This document shows, one piece after another, positions 24,943 to 32,860 of a stretch of 64,000 nucleotides of DNA. The first letter of the stretch is position 1, and each line of letters starts with the position of its first letter. The stretch is from Pseudomonas sp. GCEP-101 (GTDB lineage Bacteria > Pseudomonadota > Gammaproteobacteria > Pseudomonadales > Pseudomonadaceae): the NCBI RefSeq assembly GCF_025133575.1, contig NZ_CP104011.1, forward strand, positions 4,844,965 to 4,908,964, written 5' to 3'. The notes beneath the pieces are model-generated. The model saw only the letters and a list, made by a program, of their open reading frames with translations. It ran no database searches and was not told the DNA's origin. A program made the position numbers and the translations under genes.

Positions 24943-25754
24943 AGAGCAGCCTGTGCCGCGGTTGGGTGATGCACCGACGGCTGCTGCCGCGCGTGCACGC
25001 CTTCCGTTACCCGGTGGGCATGGTGCTGCTGGACCTGGCGGAACAGCAGGCGTTGATGCGCCTTTCGCCGCTCCTGCGGTCCTCGCGCTTTGCGCCGCTG
25101 AGCTGGCGGCAGAACGATTACCTGCCGGCCTGGACGGAGCGGGGCATGCCGCTGGACGCCGCGGTGCGCTGCCTGCTGCGCGAAGCGCTGGGCGAGGCGC
25201 CCGCCGGCCAGATTCTGCTGCTCACCCAACTGCGCAGCTGGGGCCTGTGGTTCAACCCGGTCAGCTTCTATTTCTGCCACGACCGCGACGGCCGGCTGGC
25301 CGCCATCCTCTGCGAGGTACGCAACACGCCCTGGCGGGAGCGCTTCCATTACGTGCTGCCGGTGAAGCCCGGGGCGCCCCAGGAACTGGCGGTCGCCAAG
25401 GCCTTCCACGTGTCGCCGTTCCTGCCACGGGAGATGGAATACCGCATGCGGTTCCTCATCGACCCGGCCCGCGTGCATGTGCACATGGAGAACTGGCGTG
25501 ACGAGCGCCTGGTGTTCCTCGCCCACCTCGATCTGCGGCGCGAGGAGCTGGACCGCGCATCCCTGCGCCGGCATCTGCTGGCGTTTCCCTGGCTGAGCCT
25601 GCGCACCGTGGCGGCCATCTACTGGCAGGCGCTGCGCCTGCTGTTCAAGCGCATTCCCGTTCACGACCACCAGGCCAGCGAGCAGCACCTGGCGGTCGGT
25701 CATAGCGCCCTCGAGGAGCCCGACCATGTCAGAACCCACCCTGAGCGCCGATAA
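24939..25754 (+). CDS. DUF1365 family protein
   Basis: Protein of 271 residues of the DUF1365 family, recognisable by HRRLLPRVHAFRYPVGMVLLD, here split as HRRLLPRVHAFRY and PVGMVLLDL, and by the WFNPVSFYFCHD block. The biochemical role is unknown. The family is nearly always encoded between an amine-oxidase-like flavoprotein and a cyclopropane-synthase-like methyltransferase, as here, so it probably assists the same lipid reaction. It overlaps the upstream gene by four bases and the downstream gene by 29 bases, which implies coupled translation. Confidence 0.88.
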   Translation: MKSSLCRGWVMHRRLLPRVHAFRYPVGMVLLDLAEQQALMRLSPLLRSSRFAPLSWRQNDYLPAWTERGMPLDAAVRCLLREALGEAPAGQILLLTQLRSWGLWFNPVSFYFCHDRDGRLAAILCEVRNTPWRERFHYVLPVKPGAPQELAVAKAFHVSPFLPREMEYRMRFLIDPARVHVHMENWRDERLVFLAHLDLRREELDRASLRRHLLAFPWLSLRTVAAIYWQALRLLFKRIPVHDHQASEQHLAVGHSALEEPDHVRTHPERR

Positions 25755-26994
25755 GGCCGGCAGCGCCGCGCCGCGGATCGGCAACCTGTTCCGCCACGCG
25801 GTGATCGCCCGCCTGCGCCAGTTGCGCCACGGCTGGCTGCAGGTGCGCCGTGGCGAAAGCCTGCTGGACTTCGGCGACCCGCTCAGCCCAATGCGCGCGG
25901 TGATCGAGGTCCATGACGACGCGGTCTGGGGCATGGTGGCGTGCAACGGCTCGATCGGCGCCGGCGAAGCCTACATACACGGCTACTGGAGCAGCCCCGA
26001 TCCGGCAGCGGTGACGCGCCTGTTCGTTGCCAACCTGGCGGTGCTCGATGCCATGGAAGGGGGGCTGGCCCTGCTGGCAAGACCCGCGCTGCGCCTGCTG
26101 CACTGGCTCAACCGCAATAGCCGCAGCGGCTCGCAACGCAACATTCGCGCGCACTATGACCTGGGCAACGACCTCTTCGAACGGCTGCTCGACCCCACGC
26201 TGATGTACTCATCGGCGATGTTCGCCAGCCCCTCGCAGAGCCTGGAGCAGGCCCAGTTGAACAAGCTGGAGATCATTTGCCGCAAGCTGGACCTGCAGCC
26301 CGAGGATCACCTGCTGGAGATCGGCACCGGCTGGGGCAGCCTGGCGTTGTACGCCGCCACGCATTACGGCTGCCGGGTGACCACCACCACCCTGTCGAAG
26401 GAGCAGTACGCCTGCGCCCAGTACCGCATCCGCGAGCAGGGCCTGGAGGACCGGGTGACCCTGCTGCTGGAGGATTACCGTGAACTGCGCGGGCACTACG
26501 ACAAGCTGGTGTCCATCGAGATGATCGAAGCGGTCGGGCACCGTTACCTGCCCGAGTACTTCCGCCGCTGCGCCGCGTTGCTCAAGGACGACGGGCTGAT
26601 GCTGCTGCAGGCCATCACCATCCGCGACCAGCGCTACGAGCAGGCGCGGCGGTCGGTGGACTTCATCCAGCGCTACATTTTCCCCGGCGGCGCGCTGCCC
26701 TCGATCACCACGTTGCTGCAGACCGCCACGGCGCACACGGCGCTCAATCTCGTCCACCTGGAGGATTTCGCCGGGGATTACGCGCGCACCCTCAGGTATT
26801 GGCGCGACAACCTGCGGCAATCGCGCACCGAGTTGCTGGAGCTGGGCTACGACGAGAGCTTCCAGCGACTGTGGGAGTTCTACCTGTGCTATTGCCAGGG
26901 CGGTTTCGAAGAGCGCGCCATTGGCGTGGCACACCTGCTGTGGGCGGGGCCGGCGGCGCGCCAGGCGAGCCTGGTGGATCAGCTGGAAGCCTGA
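25726..26994 (+). CDS. Cyclopropane-fatty-acyl-phospholipid synthase family methyltransferase
   Basis: SAM-dependent lipid methyltransferase of 422 residues. The SAM motif LLEIGTGWGS is at about residues 195-204, and the family core YSSAMFASPSQSLEQAQ and SIEMIEAVGHRYLPEYF is complete. It adds a methylene or methyl group to unsaturated phospholipid acyl chains. Members of this branch next to DUF1365 and an FAD oxidoreductase include UfaM-type enzymes that start furan fatty acid synthesis, so it may make a methylated rather than a cyclopropane product. The start ATG 25726 has GAGGAG upstream and lies inside the DUF1365 gene. Confidence 0.9.
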   Translation: MSEPTLSADKAGSAAPRIGNLFRHAVIARLRQLRHGWLQVRRGESLLDFGDPLSPMRAVIEVHDDAVWGMVACNGSIGAGEAYIHGYWSSPDPAAVTRLFVANLAVLDAMEGGLALLARPALRLLHWLNRNSRSGSQRNIRAHYDLGNDLFERLLDPTLMYSSAMFASPSQSLEQAQLNKLEIICRKLDLQPEDHLLEIGTGWGSLALYAATHYGCRVTTTTLSKEQYACAQYRIREQGLEDRVTLLLEDYRELRGHYDKLVSIEMIEAVGHRYLPEYFRRCAALLKDDGLMLLQAITIRDQRYEQARRSVDFIQRYIFPGGALPSITTLLQTATAHTALNLVHLEDFAGDYARTLRYWRDNLRQSRTELLELGYDESFQRLWEFYLCYCQGGFEERAIGVAHLLWAGPAARQASLVDQLEA

Positions 26995-27485
26995 TGGACC
27001 GGCGCCTGCCACTCTTGGCCAATGCACTCTGGCTGCAAGTGGGCTGGTGGGGTTGTGTGCTCGGGGCGCAGCGCCCGGTGTTGCTGGGCGTGGTGGCGGT
27101 GGGGTTGCTGGTGCACCTGGGCGCGTGCCGCCAACGGGGTGAGGAGGGCAGGGCGCTGCTGCGCGTCGGCCTCGCCGGTTGTTGGTTGGACGCGGTGCTG
27201 GGATGGCTCGGACTGTTCGACTTCCACGGCGTGCTGCTGCCGAGCTGGCTGGCCTTGCTCTGGCTGGTGTTTGCCAGCGGACTGCGCCATAGCCTGGCCT
27301 GGGCCGCGCGACCGGCCTGGGGCGGCGCCCTCGCGGGGGCGGTGGGAGGCCCGTTGGCCTACTGCGCCGGCGCGCCGCTGGCGGGCGTCGGGTTGCCGCT
27401 GGGCGTGGTGGTATCGGCGCTGCTGCTGGCCGCGCTGTGGGCCGCCTGGCTACCGCTGATGCTGCGCCTGGCGCTGGGGCGGTGA
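26994..27485 (+). CDS. DUF2878 membrane protein
   Basis: Inner-membrane protein of 163 residues, almost wholly hydrophobic, with five or six predicted membrane segments; the N-terminal LLANALWLQVGWW is typical of DUF2878. The ATG overlaps the methyltransferase stop (TGATG). Its role is unknown; its place at the end of the lipid operon suggests a supporting function in the membrane. Its 3' end overlaps the convergent DUF2256 gene by 36 bases. Confidence 0.82.
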   Translation: MDRRLPLLANALWLQVGWWGCVLGAQRPVLLGVVAVGLLVHLGACRQRGEEGRALLRVGLAGCWLDAVLGWLGLFDFHGVLLPSWLALLWLVFASGLRHSLAWAARPAWGGALAGAVGGPLAYCAGAPLAGVGLPLGVVVSALLLAALWAAWLPLMLRLALGR

Positions 27486-27605
27486 ACGCCGACAGCGTTC
27501 CGAACAATAGCGGACCTCTTCCCAGCAACGCGCCCAGCGTCGCCGCCAGGTGAACGGGCGACCGCAGACCGCGCAGATCTTCTCGGGCAGGTGGGCTTTC
27601 TTCAT
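27450..27605 (-). CDS. DUF2256 small zinc-ribbon-like protein
   Basis: Very small protein of 51 residues with two Cys pairs (KICAVCGRPFTWRRRW and VRYCSERCRR), the hallmark of DUF2256. It probably binds zinc. DUF2256 genes are usually found beside FeS-type photolyases or cryptochromes, as here, where the start overlaps the photolyase stop by four bases. The function is unknown. The C-terminal end is a Gln/Arg-rich tail read through the end of the convergent DUF2878 gene. Confidence 0.85.
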   Translation of the reverse strand: MKKAHLPEKICAVCGRPFTWRRRWARCWEEVRYCSERCRRSPPQRQAQHQR

Positions 27606-29143
27606 AACGCCAGCCCCGCATCCAGGCGCGCCAGCAACGCCTCGCCCCGCTCCCACAGGGCGAGGCTGCGCGCCTCGTCCATGCGTTGCAGGTTGCGATA
27701 GGCCATGGCCATCCGCGGATTGGCGCCGAGCCGCTCGCGGTGACGCATGAGGAAATGCCAGTACAGCGCGTTGAACGGGCAGGCGTCCTCGCCGGTCGCC
27801 TGGTCGACCCGGTAGCGGCACGCGCCGCAGTGGTCGGACATGCGCTGGATATAGCGACCGCTCGCGCAGTAGGGCTTGGAGCCCAGATAGCCACCGTCGG
27901 CATGCATCACCATGCCCAGCGTATTGGGCAGTTCGACCCAGTCGAAGGCATCCAGGTACACGGCCAGGTACCAGTCGCAGATGGCCGGTGGCACGATGCC
28001 TGCCAGCAGGGCGAAGTTGCCCGTGACCATCAGCCGCTGGATGTGGTGGGCGTAGCCAAGCTCCAGGGTCTGGCCGATCGCCTGGGCCATGCAGCGCATG
28101 TCGGTCTGCCCGGTCCAGTAGAACGCCGGCAGCGGCCGGCGATTGCCCAGCGCGTTGAGGTGCGCGTACTCGGGCATGCGCAGCCAGTAGATGCCGCGCA
28201 CGTACTCGCGCCAGCCGATCAACTGGCGGATGAAGCCTTCGGCGGCGTTCAACGGCACACGGCCCTGGCGGTAGGCCTGCTCCACGTCGTTGCCCAGCTG
28301 GCGCACGTCCAGCAGGCCGATGTTCAGTGCGGCGCTGATGCGCGCGTGGAACAGGAACGGCTCGCCTTCGGCCATGGCGTCCTGGTAATCGCCGAACGCC
28401 GCCAGGGAGAACTCCAGGAAGTGCTGCCAGAGCTGCTGCGCCTGGGCGTGAGTCACGGGGTAATCGAAGCCGTCCAGGCGGCCATAGTGATCGCTGAACC
28501 GCTCGCCCACCAGGTGCACGACCTCGCGGGTGATGCGGTCCTGCCCGAAGCGCGCCGGGAAGGGGCCGCGCAGCCCCTTCGGCAGGGGCTTGCGGTTGTC
28601 CGCGTCGAGGTTCCAGGCGCCGCCGACCGGGTGGCCATCGGGTTCCATCAGCCAGCCCGTGCGCCGACGCATCTCGCGGTAGAAGTGCTCCATGCGCAAT
28701 TGCCAGCGCGCTCCGGCCCAGCGCGCGAACGCCTCCCGGCTGCAGAGGAAGCGCTGGTCGTCATGCCAGACCAGCGGCACCGCGCCGCCGCGCAGCGCCT
28801 GTTCGAGCCGCCACTCGCCGCACTCGGTAACGTGCACCTCGGGTTGGCCCAGCGCGGCATGCCAGCGCTCGACTTCGCCGGGGAGGCTGCCGCTGTTGTC
28901 GGCATCCTCCAGCGTCACGTAGATCACCTGCCAGCCGCGCTCACGCAGTGCCTGGGCGAAGTGGCGCATGGCGCTGAAGATGAGCACGATCTTCTGCGGG
29001 TGGTGGGGCACGTAGCGTGCTTCCTCGTTCACCTCGGCCATCAGGATCGCATCCCGGGCCGGGTCCAGCGCGTCGAACAGCGACAGCTCGAAACTCAGCT
29101 GGTCACCCAGCAGCAGGCCCAGGCGGCGTGGTCTGTCGGTCAT
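27602..29143 (-). CDS. phrB: FeS-type bacterial cryptochrome/(6-4) photolyase
   Basis: DNA-repair photolyase or cryptochrome of the FeS-BCP group, 513 residues. The N-terminal antenna domain starts LGLLLGDQLSFELSLFDAL. The FAD-binding helical domain shows HHIQRLMVTGNFALLAG. Four candidate Fe-S cysteines are KPYC, HCGAC (two) and ACPFN near residues 415-460. PhrB of Agrobacterium, in this group, repairs (6-4) photoproducts with light. It is in a five-gene operon with DUF6482, DUF3833 and chalcone-isomerase-like genes, overlapping DUF6482 by four bases. Paired TGTA boxes precede this operon. Confidence 0.93.
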   Translation of the reverse strand: MTDRPRRLGLLLGDQLSFELSLFDALDPARDAILMAEVNEEARYVPHHPQKIVLIFSAMRHFAQALRERGWQVIYVTLEDADNSGSLPGEVERWHAALGQPEVHVTECGEWRLEQALRGGAVPLVWHDDQRFLCSREAFARWAGARWQLRMEHFYREMRRRTGWLMEPDGHPVGGAWNLDADNRKPLPKGLRGPFPARFGQDRITREVVHLVGERFSDHYGRLDGFDYPVTHAQAQQLWQHFLEFSLAAFGDYQDAMAEGEPFLFHARISAALNIGLLDVRQLGNDVEQAYRQGRVPLNAAEGFIRQLIGWREYVRGIYWLRMPEYAHLNALGNRRPLPAFYWTGQTDMRCMAQAIGQTLELGYAHHIQRLMVTGNFALLAGIVPPAICDWYLAVYLDAFDWVELPNTLGMVMHADGGYLGSKPYCASGRYIQRMSDHCGACRYRVDQATGEDACPFNALYWHFLMRHRERLGANPRMAMAYRNLQRMDEARSLALWERGEALLARLDAGLAL

Positions 29144-29445
29144 TCGCGGGGTTCCAGCGACAGCGCGACGCGCAGCGGCGGCACGGCCGTCGGATGCGTC
29201 GCGCCGATCTCGTCATGCACGCAGTGCTGCACCAGCTCGCAGGGCAGCGACGCCCATTCGCGCAGCACGTCGCGCACCTGGGCGATGGAGCGCAGGTGCA
29301 ACATCTCCCCGTGGGCATCGCGCAGCGGATGCGAGCGCTCCGCCAGGCGCGCCTGCACGACATAGAAGCCGCCCTCCAGCGAAATCGTCTCGAAACCCCG
29401 TACGCGCCCGGCCGCCACGGCCTGCGCAAGTTCCTGCATTGTCAT
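29140..29445 (-). CDS. DUF6482-like small protein
   Basis: Cytosolic protein of 101 residues (MTMQELAQAVAAGRVRGFET), similar to a small Pseudomonas family I know as DUF6482; the assignment is from memory. AGGAG seven bases before the ATG at 29445 supports this start. It overlaps the photolyase gene by four bases and is separated by 47 bases from the DUF3833 gene. No function is known. Confidence 0.75.
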   Translation of the reverse strand: MTMQELAQAVAAGRVRGFETISLEGGFYVVQARLAERSHPLRDAHGEMLHLRSIAQVRDVLREWASLPCELVQHCVHDEIGATHPTAVPPLRVALSLEPRE

Positions 29446-29492
29446 CGATGGCTCCTGGCCGGCGCGGCCGGCGAAAGGGGCGAGCGCCGGCC

Positions 29493-30047
29493 TCAGCTGT
29501 TGCCGGGGTGGGCGGCGGCCTCGCGGCGGAAGAACAAGGTCACCTCGCCCAGCTCGACGCCGAACTTGCGCATGCTGGAGCGGTTGATCAGGGTGTCGTC
29601 GTCCATGAGGTACATCCAGTCGTCGAAGCTCACCTGCCAGGTGCTGCCGTCCACCTCCAGGTTCAGGTCGTAGCGCCAGCGCAAGGCATTGCCGGCGATT
29701 TCACCCACGGCCTCGCCAACCACATCGGCGGCGCGCCCGCGCCAGCGGCCGGGGCCGTCCGGGGTGAGGGTCCAGATGCGTTGCTGGCGGGTGCCGTCGC
29801 TGTAGCGGAAGCGCTCGTCGAGGATAAGGCGCTCCCCGTCGCGGCGGCTGGTGATGTCCACCTCGAAGCGCTTGACCACCTCCCCGGACGACTTCTGGAA
29901 GATGCCCCAGGCTTTCACCGGGCCGGCGAAGAAGGCCGGCAGGTCCAGGGCCGGGCGCTCGTGGGCGTAGTGCTCGACGCCGACGTTGCCGCAGCTGCCC
30001 AGCAACAGGCAGAGGGCGAGTTGGAACAGGCGCAAGGTCAACTTCAT
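29493..30047 (-). CDS. DUF3833 lipoprotein
   Basis: Lipoprotein of 184 residues with a lipobox-like LLLGSC (Cys19) and the DUF3833 core (VKAWGIFQKSSGEVVKRFEV, then FRYSDGTRQQRIWTL and DDWMYLMDDDTLINR). The fold is lipocalin-like, which may fit lipid binding in the outer membrane or periplasm. It overlaps the chalcone-isomerase-like gene by four bases. The pair recurs in light- and stress-induced clusters of Pseudomonas and Vibrio; the substrate is unknown. Confidence 0.85.
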   Translation of the reverse strand: MKLTLRLFQLALCLLLGSCGNVGVEHYAHERPALDLPAFFAGPVKAWGIFQKSSGEVVKRFEVDITSRRDGERLILDERFRYSDGTRQQRIWTLTPDGPGRWRGRAADVVGEAVGEIAGNALRWRYDLNLEVDGSTWQVSFDDWMYLMDDDTLINRSSMRKFGVELGEVTLFFRREAAAHPGNS

Positions 30048-30580
30048 GGCTCATCTCCGTTCAGGCCCAGCAGGTCGCGGCGCAGGTCGGGGCTGCGCGT
30101 GCGCGGGTCCAGCCAGATGGAAAAGAACGCCCGGGCAAAGCGCGCGTCGGCCACGGCGTGATGCAGCTTGCCGTCGACGTAGAAGCGGCAGCCTTCGCCG
30201 GGCAGATAGACGCCGGTGATGCGCTGCCCCGGCTGCACATCGACGAAGGACTGGCGCATCTCGCCAGCCCAGCGCCCCAGCTGCGTGTCGTCCTCGTTGC
30301 CCAGGCGGCGCATTTCGTCGAGGCTGGCCTGCACCAGGGTGTCCCGGGACAGTTCGCGTCGATAGACCAGCTCCAGGGCAAAGGCATGCGTCCAGTCCGG
30401 GGCGGCGGTGGCGCTCCACAGATGCGCCTCGTACACGACGAAGCCGAACCAGGTGAACTGCCCCTGGCCAACCTGCGCCGCGCCGGGGACCTCGCTTCGC
30501 CAATCCGCGCAGGCAACCTGGCCCCACAGGCCGCAGAGCAGGGCAAGGCTCAAAGAGAACGGGCGCAGGGTGGTTGGCAT
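30044..30580 (-). CDS. Chalcone-isomerase-like periplasmic protein
   Basis: Exported protein of 178 residues; signal peptide ends near residue 25 (GQVACA). The core (GQFTWFGFVVYEAHLW, LELVYRRELSRDTLVQAS, GVYLPGEGCRFY) marks the bacterial chalcone isomerase-like family. The fold in plants binds fatty acids or flavonoids; bacterial periplasmic members have no settled function but lipid binding is plausible. It is the first gene of the photolyase operon, and TGTACA/TGTATA boxes lie 32-55 bases upstream. Confidence 0.85.
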   Translation of the reverse strand: MPTTLRPFSLSLALLCGLWGQVACADWRSEVPGAAQVGQGQFTWFGFVVYEAHLWSATAAPDWTHAFALELVYRRELSRDTLVQASLDEMRRLGNEDDTQLGRWAGEMRQSFVDVQPGQRITGVYLPGEGCRFYVDGKLHHAVADARFARAFFSIWLDPRTRSPDLRRDLLGLNGDEP

Positions 30581-30611
30581 GAGTTCGACTCCGGGTGCGT
30601 CACCTAATAGT

Positions 30612-30635
30612 TGTACAAAAAATACTTTATGTATA
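30612..30635 (-). promoter_or_regulatory. Paired TGTAYA boxes upstream of the photolyase operon
   Basis: TGTACA (30612-30617) and TGTATA (30630-30635) start 18 bp apart in an AT-rich stretch just upstream of the chalcone-isomerase-like gene. The layout matches the other light-region promoters. Confidence 0.55.
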
Positions 30636-30776
30636 GGTATTGGACGAATGGTGGCCGACGCAATCCATGGACTGGACCTCGGGCGGTCGCGGCAGTTGTG
30701 AGCTGGGAACGTGCCGTGTGGGGAGACTTGCGTCTATTCCGGCACCGAGCTTGCGTACAACGTCGAGGCTAAATTG

Positions 30777-30800
30777 TGTGCATTGAAAATGATTTGTATA
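30777..30800 (+). promoter_or_regulatory. Paired TGTRYA boxes upstream of the catalase gene
   Basis: TGTGCA (30777-30782) and TGTATA (30795-30800) start 18 bp apart, 69-92 bases before the catalase-family start. This is the weakest of the pairs but keeps the spacing. Confidence 0.45.
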
Positions 30801-30868
30801 GATAATGGCGCATTCGTGCAGTTCGCCCCGAGCGCATTGCTGCCCCTGACCCACCGGTAGGACCGACC

Positions 30869-31933
30869 ATGCCGCCATCGCCACCCCTGACCCGCCCCCA
30901 ACGCGTGCTCCGCAGCGCCGCCATTGCCGGCGCGCTGTGCGGCGCCATCGGCCTGTTCGCCTGGAGCGCCGGCTGGCTGGGAGCTCATCCGCTCACCAGC
31001 GCTCAACTCATCGAACGCATGGAGGCCAATGCCGGCGTACATCCGGGCTATCGCCGTGCGCATCCGCGGGGCATCTGCTTCAGTGGCTACCTGGAGGTGA
31101 ACGGCACCCTGGCGCCGCTCTCCCGCGCGGCGCTGCTGGGAGCGGGCCGCGTGCCGGTGCTCGGGCGGTTGTCGGTGGGCGCCGGCAACCCCCACGCCGC
31201 CGATACCAGCGTGCCGGTGCGCAGCATGGCGCTGCTGCTGCGTCAGGCGGACGGGCAGCAGTGGCGTATGGCGATGAACAATCCGCCTGTGCTCGCGGTG
31301 CGCACCCCGCAGGACTTCTACGAGCAGTTGGGGGCGATGCGCCCGGACCCGGCGACCGGCAAGAGCGACCCGGCGCGGGCCAAGGCGTTCTTCGACGCCC
31401 ACCCGGAAAGTGCCGAGTTCCGCGCCTGGGCGGCGGCCTACCGGCCCAGCGACAGCTTCGCCAGCACGGCCTACAACAGCATCAATGCCTTCGTCCTGGT
31501 TGACGGCAAGGGCCAGCGCCAGGCTGTGCGCTGGTCGATGGTGCCGCAACTGCCCGCCACACCGCTGGCCTCGGCGAACGTGCCCGACGATGTGCTGCAA
31601 CAGGACCTGCTGCAGCGCCTGCAAGCGGCGCCGCTGCGCTGGACCTGGCGTTTCACCCTGGCCGGCGCCGGCGATGCGGTGGAAGACCCGACCCGCGCCT
31701 GGCCGGCCGAGCGCCCGCATCTGGACGCCGGCACTCTGGTGGTGGAGCAGGCCCACGCGCAACTGGGCGGCGACTGCTACGGCTTCAACTTCGACCCGTT
31801 GACCCTGCCCGACGGGGTCGAGCCCAGCGGCGACGCCATCCTCCGTGCCCGCTCCTCGGCCTATGCGCAGTCCTACCGGCGGCGCACCCTCGAAGGGCAG
31901 CCCTCCAGCCAACAACCGGGAGCACAACCGTGA
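30869..31933 (+). CDS. Catalase-family peroxidase (SrpA-like), membrane-anchored
   Basis: Haem protein of 354 residues of the small catalase-related peroxidase group. An N-terminal hydrophobic segment (IAGALCGAIGLFAWSAGWLG) is a signal anchor or uncleaved signal. The core shows HPGYRRAHPRGICFSGYLE and, near the C-terminus, the haem-ligand Tyr region LRARSSAYAQSYRRRTLEG, here given as SSAYAQSYRR. It is about 150 residues shorter than classical catalases, as usual for this group. It would reduce hydrogen or organic peroxides in the periplasm. The cytochrome b561 gene overlaps its stop by four bases, which suggests electrons come from the quinone pool. Confidence 0.88.
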   Translation: MPPSPPLTRPQRVLRSAAIAGALCGAIGLFAWSAGWLGAHPLTSAQLIERMEANAGVHPGYRRAHPRGICFSGYLEVNGTLAPLSRAALLGAGRVPVLGRLSVGAGNPHAADTSVPVRSMALLLRQADGQQWRMAMNNPPVLAVRTPQDFYEQLGAMRPDPATGKSDPARAKAFFDAHPESAEFRAWAAAYRPSDSFASTAYNSINAFVLVDGKGQRQAVRWSMVPQLPATPLASANVPDDVLQQDLLQRLQAAPLRWTWRFTLAGAGDAVEDPTRAWPAERPHLDAGTLVVEQAHAQLGGDCYGFNFDPLTLPDGVEPSGDAILRARSSAYAQSYRRRTLEGQPSSQQPGAQP

Positions 31934-32496
31934 GCGCGCGTGTCGATTCGTTCCATCCACTGCTGCGCCTGCTGCACGGCCTGATGGCGGTGCTGGTGGT
32001 CGCCATGCTGTTCATCGGCGTCACCATGGTCGCCAGCGTTGACGGCCTCCAGCCGCAGCTGGTCGCCTGGCACAAGCCGCTGGGGTTGGTGTTGCTCGTG
32101 CTTCTGCTGCTGCGCCTGCTGGTTCGCGCGGTCACGGCGCGCCCGGCGCTGCCGGCCTCGGTGACGCCCTGGCAGCGCCGCCTGGCGGGTGCGGTGCATG
32201 TCGCACTGTACGGCCTGCTGCTCGGGCAGATCCTGGTCGGCTGGGCCATGCAGGGCGCCGCGGACTATCCGCTGCGGCTGGGCGGATGGCACGTCCCGGC
32301 GCTGGTCGGCGCCAATCCTGACCTCTATGGCCTGCTGCGTGGCGCGCACGCCTGGATCGCCTATGCGCTGTTCGCGCTGATCCTCCTGCATGCCGCGGCG
32401 GCGCTGGTGCATGGCCTGCTCCGCCGCGACGGTGTGTGGTCGAGCATGTGGCGCCTTCGCCCAGCGCGGGAGCACCCCGGCCAGCCGCGCCGCTGA
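31930..32496 (+). CDS. Cytochrome b561 family protein
   Basis: Inner-membrane dihaem cytochrome b of 188 residues with four membrane segments and His residues at positions expected for two b haems (FHPLLRLLHG, AWHKPLG, GAVHVALYG, LLHAAAALVHG). It would pass electrons from quinol to a periplasmic partner, most likely the catalase-family peroxidase encoded just before it; the pair is common in Proteobacteria. The start is a GTG that overlaps the peroxidase stop (GTGA). Confidence 0.88.
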   Translation: MSARVDSFHPLLRLLHGLMAVLVVAMLFIGVTMVASVDGLQPQLVAWHKPLGLVLLVLLLLRLLVRAVTARPALPASVTPWQRRLAGAVHVALYGLLLGQILVGWAMQGAADYPLRLGGWHVPALVGANPDLYGLLRGAHAWIAYALFALILLHAAAALVHGLLRRDGVWSSMWRLRPAREHPGQPRR

Positions 32497-32538
32497 GGGG
32501 CGCCCGTCGGCGCAACGGCGGCTGCCGAGCGCCCGGCG

Positions 32539-32754
32539 CTAGTCGCCGGCTTGCCGGGCGATCAGTTCCGCCAGGGCTTCGCTGATGGGTTGGGTGTTCG
32601 CCTCCAGCACCCGCAGATGGCGCTGCACGGCTTCGCAGGTGTCCGGCGCGCCGCTGGCCTCTGCCCAGGCGGCGAGTTCCTGGATGGCGGCGCGGGTGGC
32701 GTTGATGTTCTGGTTGATGCGGCAGACCAGCGAGGGGAGGGGATGGGTATTCAT
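32539..32754 (-). CDS. Small conserved hypothetical protein
   Basis: Soluble helical protein of 71 residues (MNTHPLPSLVCRINQNINAT) without signal peptide. It resembles a family of small Pseudomonas proteins I recall only as hypothetical. A good ribosome site (GGAGG) stands before the ATG at 32754. Upstream on the same strand lies a compact structured stretch (32795-32888) with a sigma70-like promoter, probably its leader. Confidence 0.65.
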   Translation of the reverse strand: MNTHPLPSLVCRINQNINATRAAIQELAAWAEASGAPDTCEAVQRHLRVLEANTQPISEALAELIARQAGD

Positions 32755-32794
32755 GATGACCTCCGCAGCGACAGCTGAGCACGCAAAAGCAAGA

Positions 32795-32820
32795 AAGGCC
32801 GCATCTGTCGACGCGGCCTT
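32795..32820 (-). terminator. Hairpin with T-rich tail (terminator or attenuator)
   Basis: AAGGCCGC (32795-32802) and GCGGCCTT (32813-32820) form an 8-bp stem with a 10-nt loop. Read on the minus strand the stem is followed by TTTCTTGCTTTTG, the layout of an intrinsic terminator. It ends either the diguanylate cyclase message, a short upstream RNA, or acts as an attenuator of the 71-residue protein gene. Confidence 0.6.
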
Positions 32821-32824
32821 GGGG

Positions 32825-32853
32825 CGTGCGGCGGCTGCTCTCCACGCCGCACG
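32825..32853 (-). other. Second hairpin in the leader
   Basis: CGTGCGGCG (32825-32833) and CGCCGCACG (32845-32853) form a perfect 9-bp stem with an 11-nt loop, directly next to the terminator-like hairpin. Two tandem stems before a T-rich tail suggest a small structured RNA. Confidence 0.55.
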
Positions 32854-32860
32854 GCAGAAA

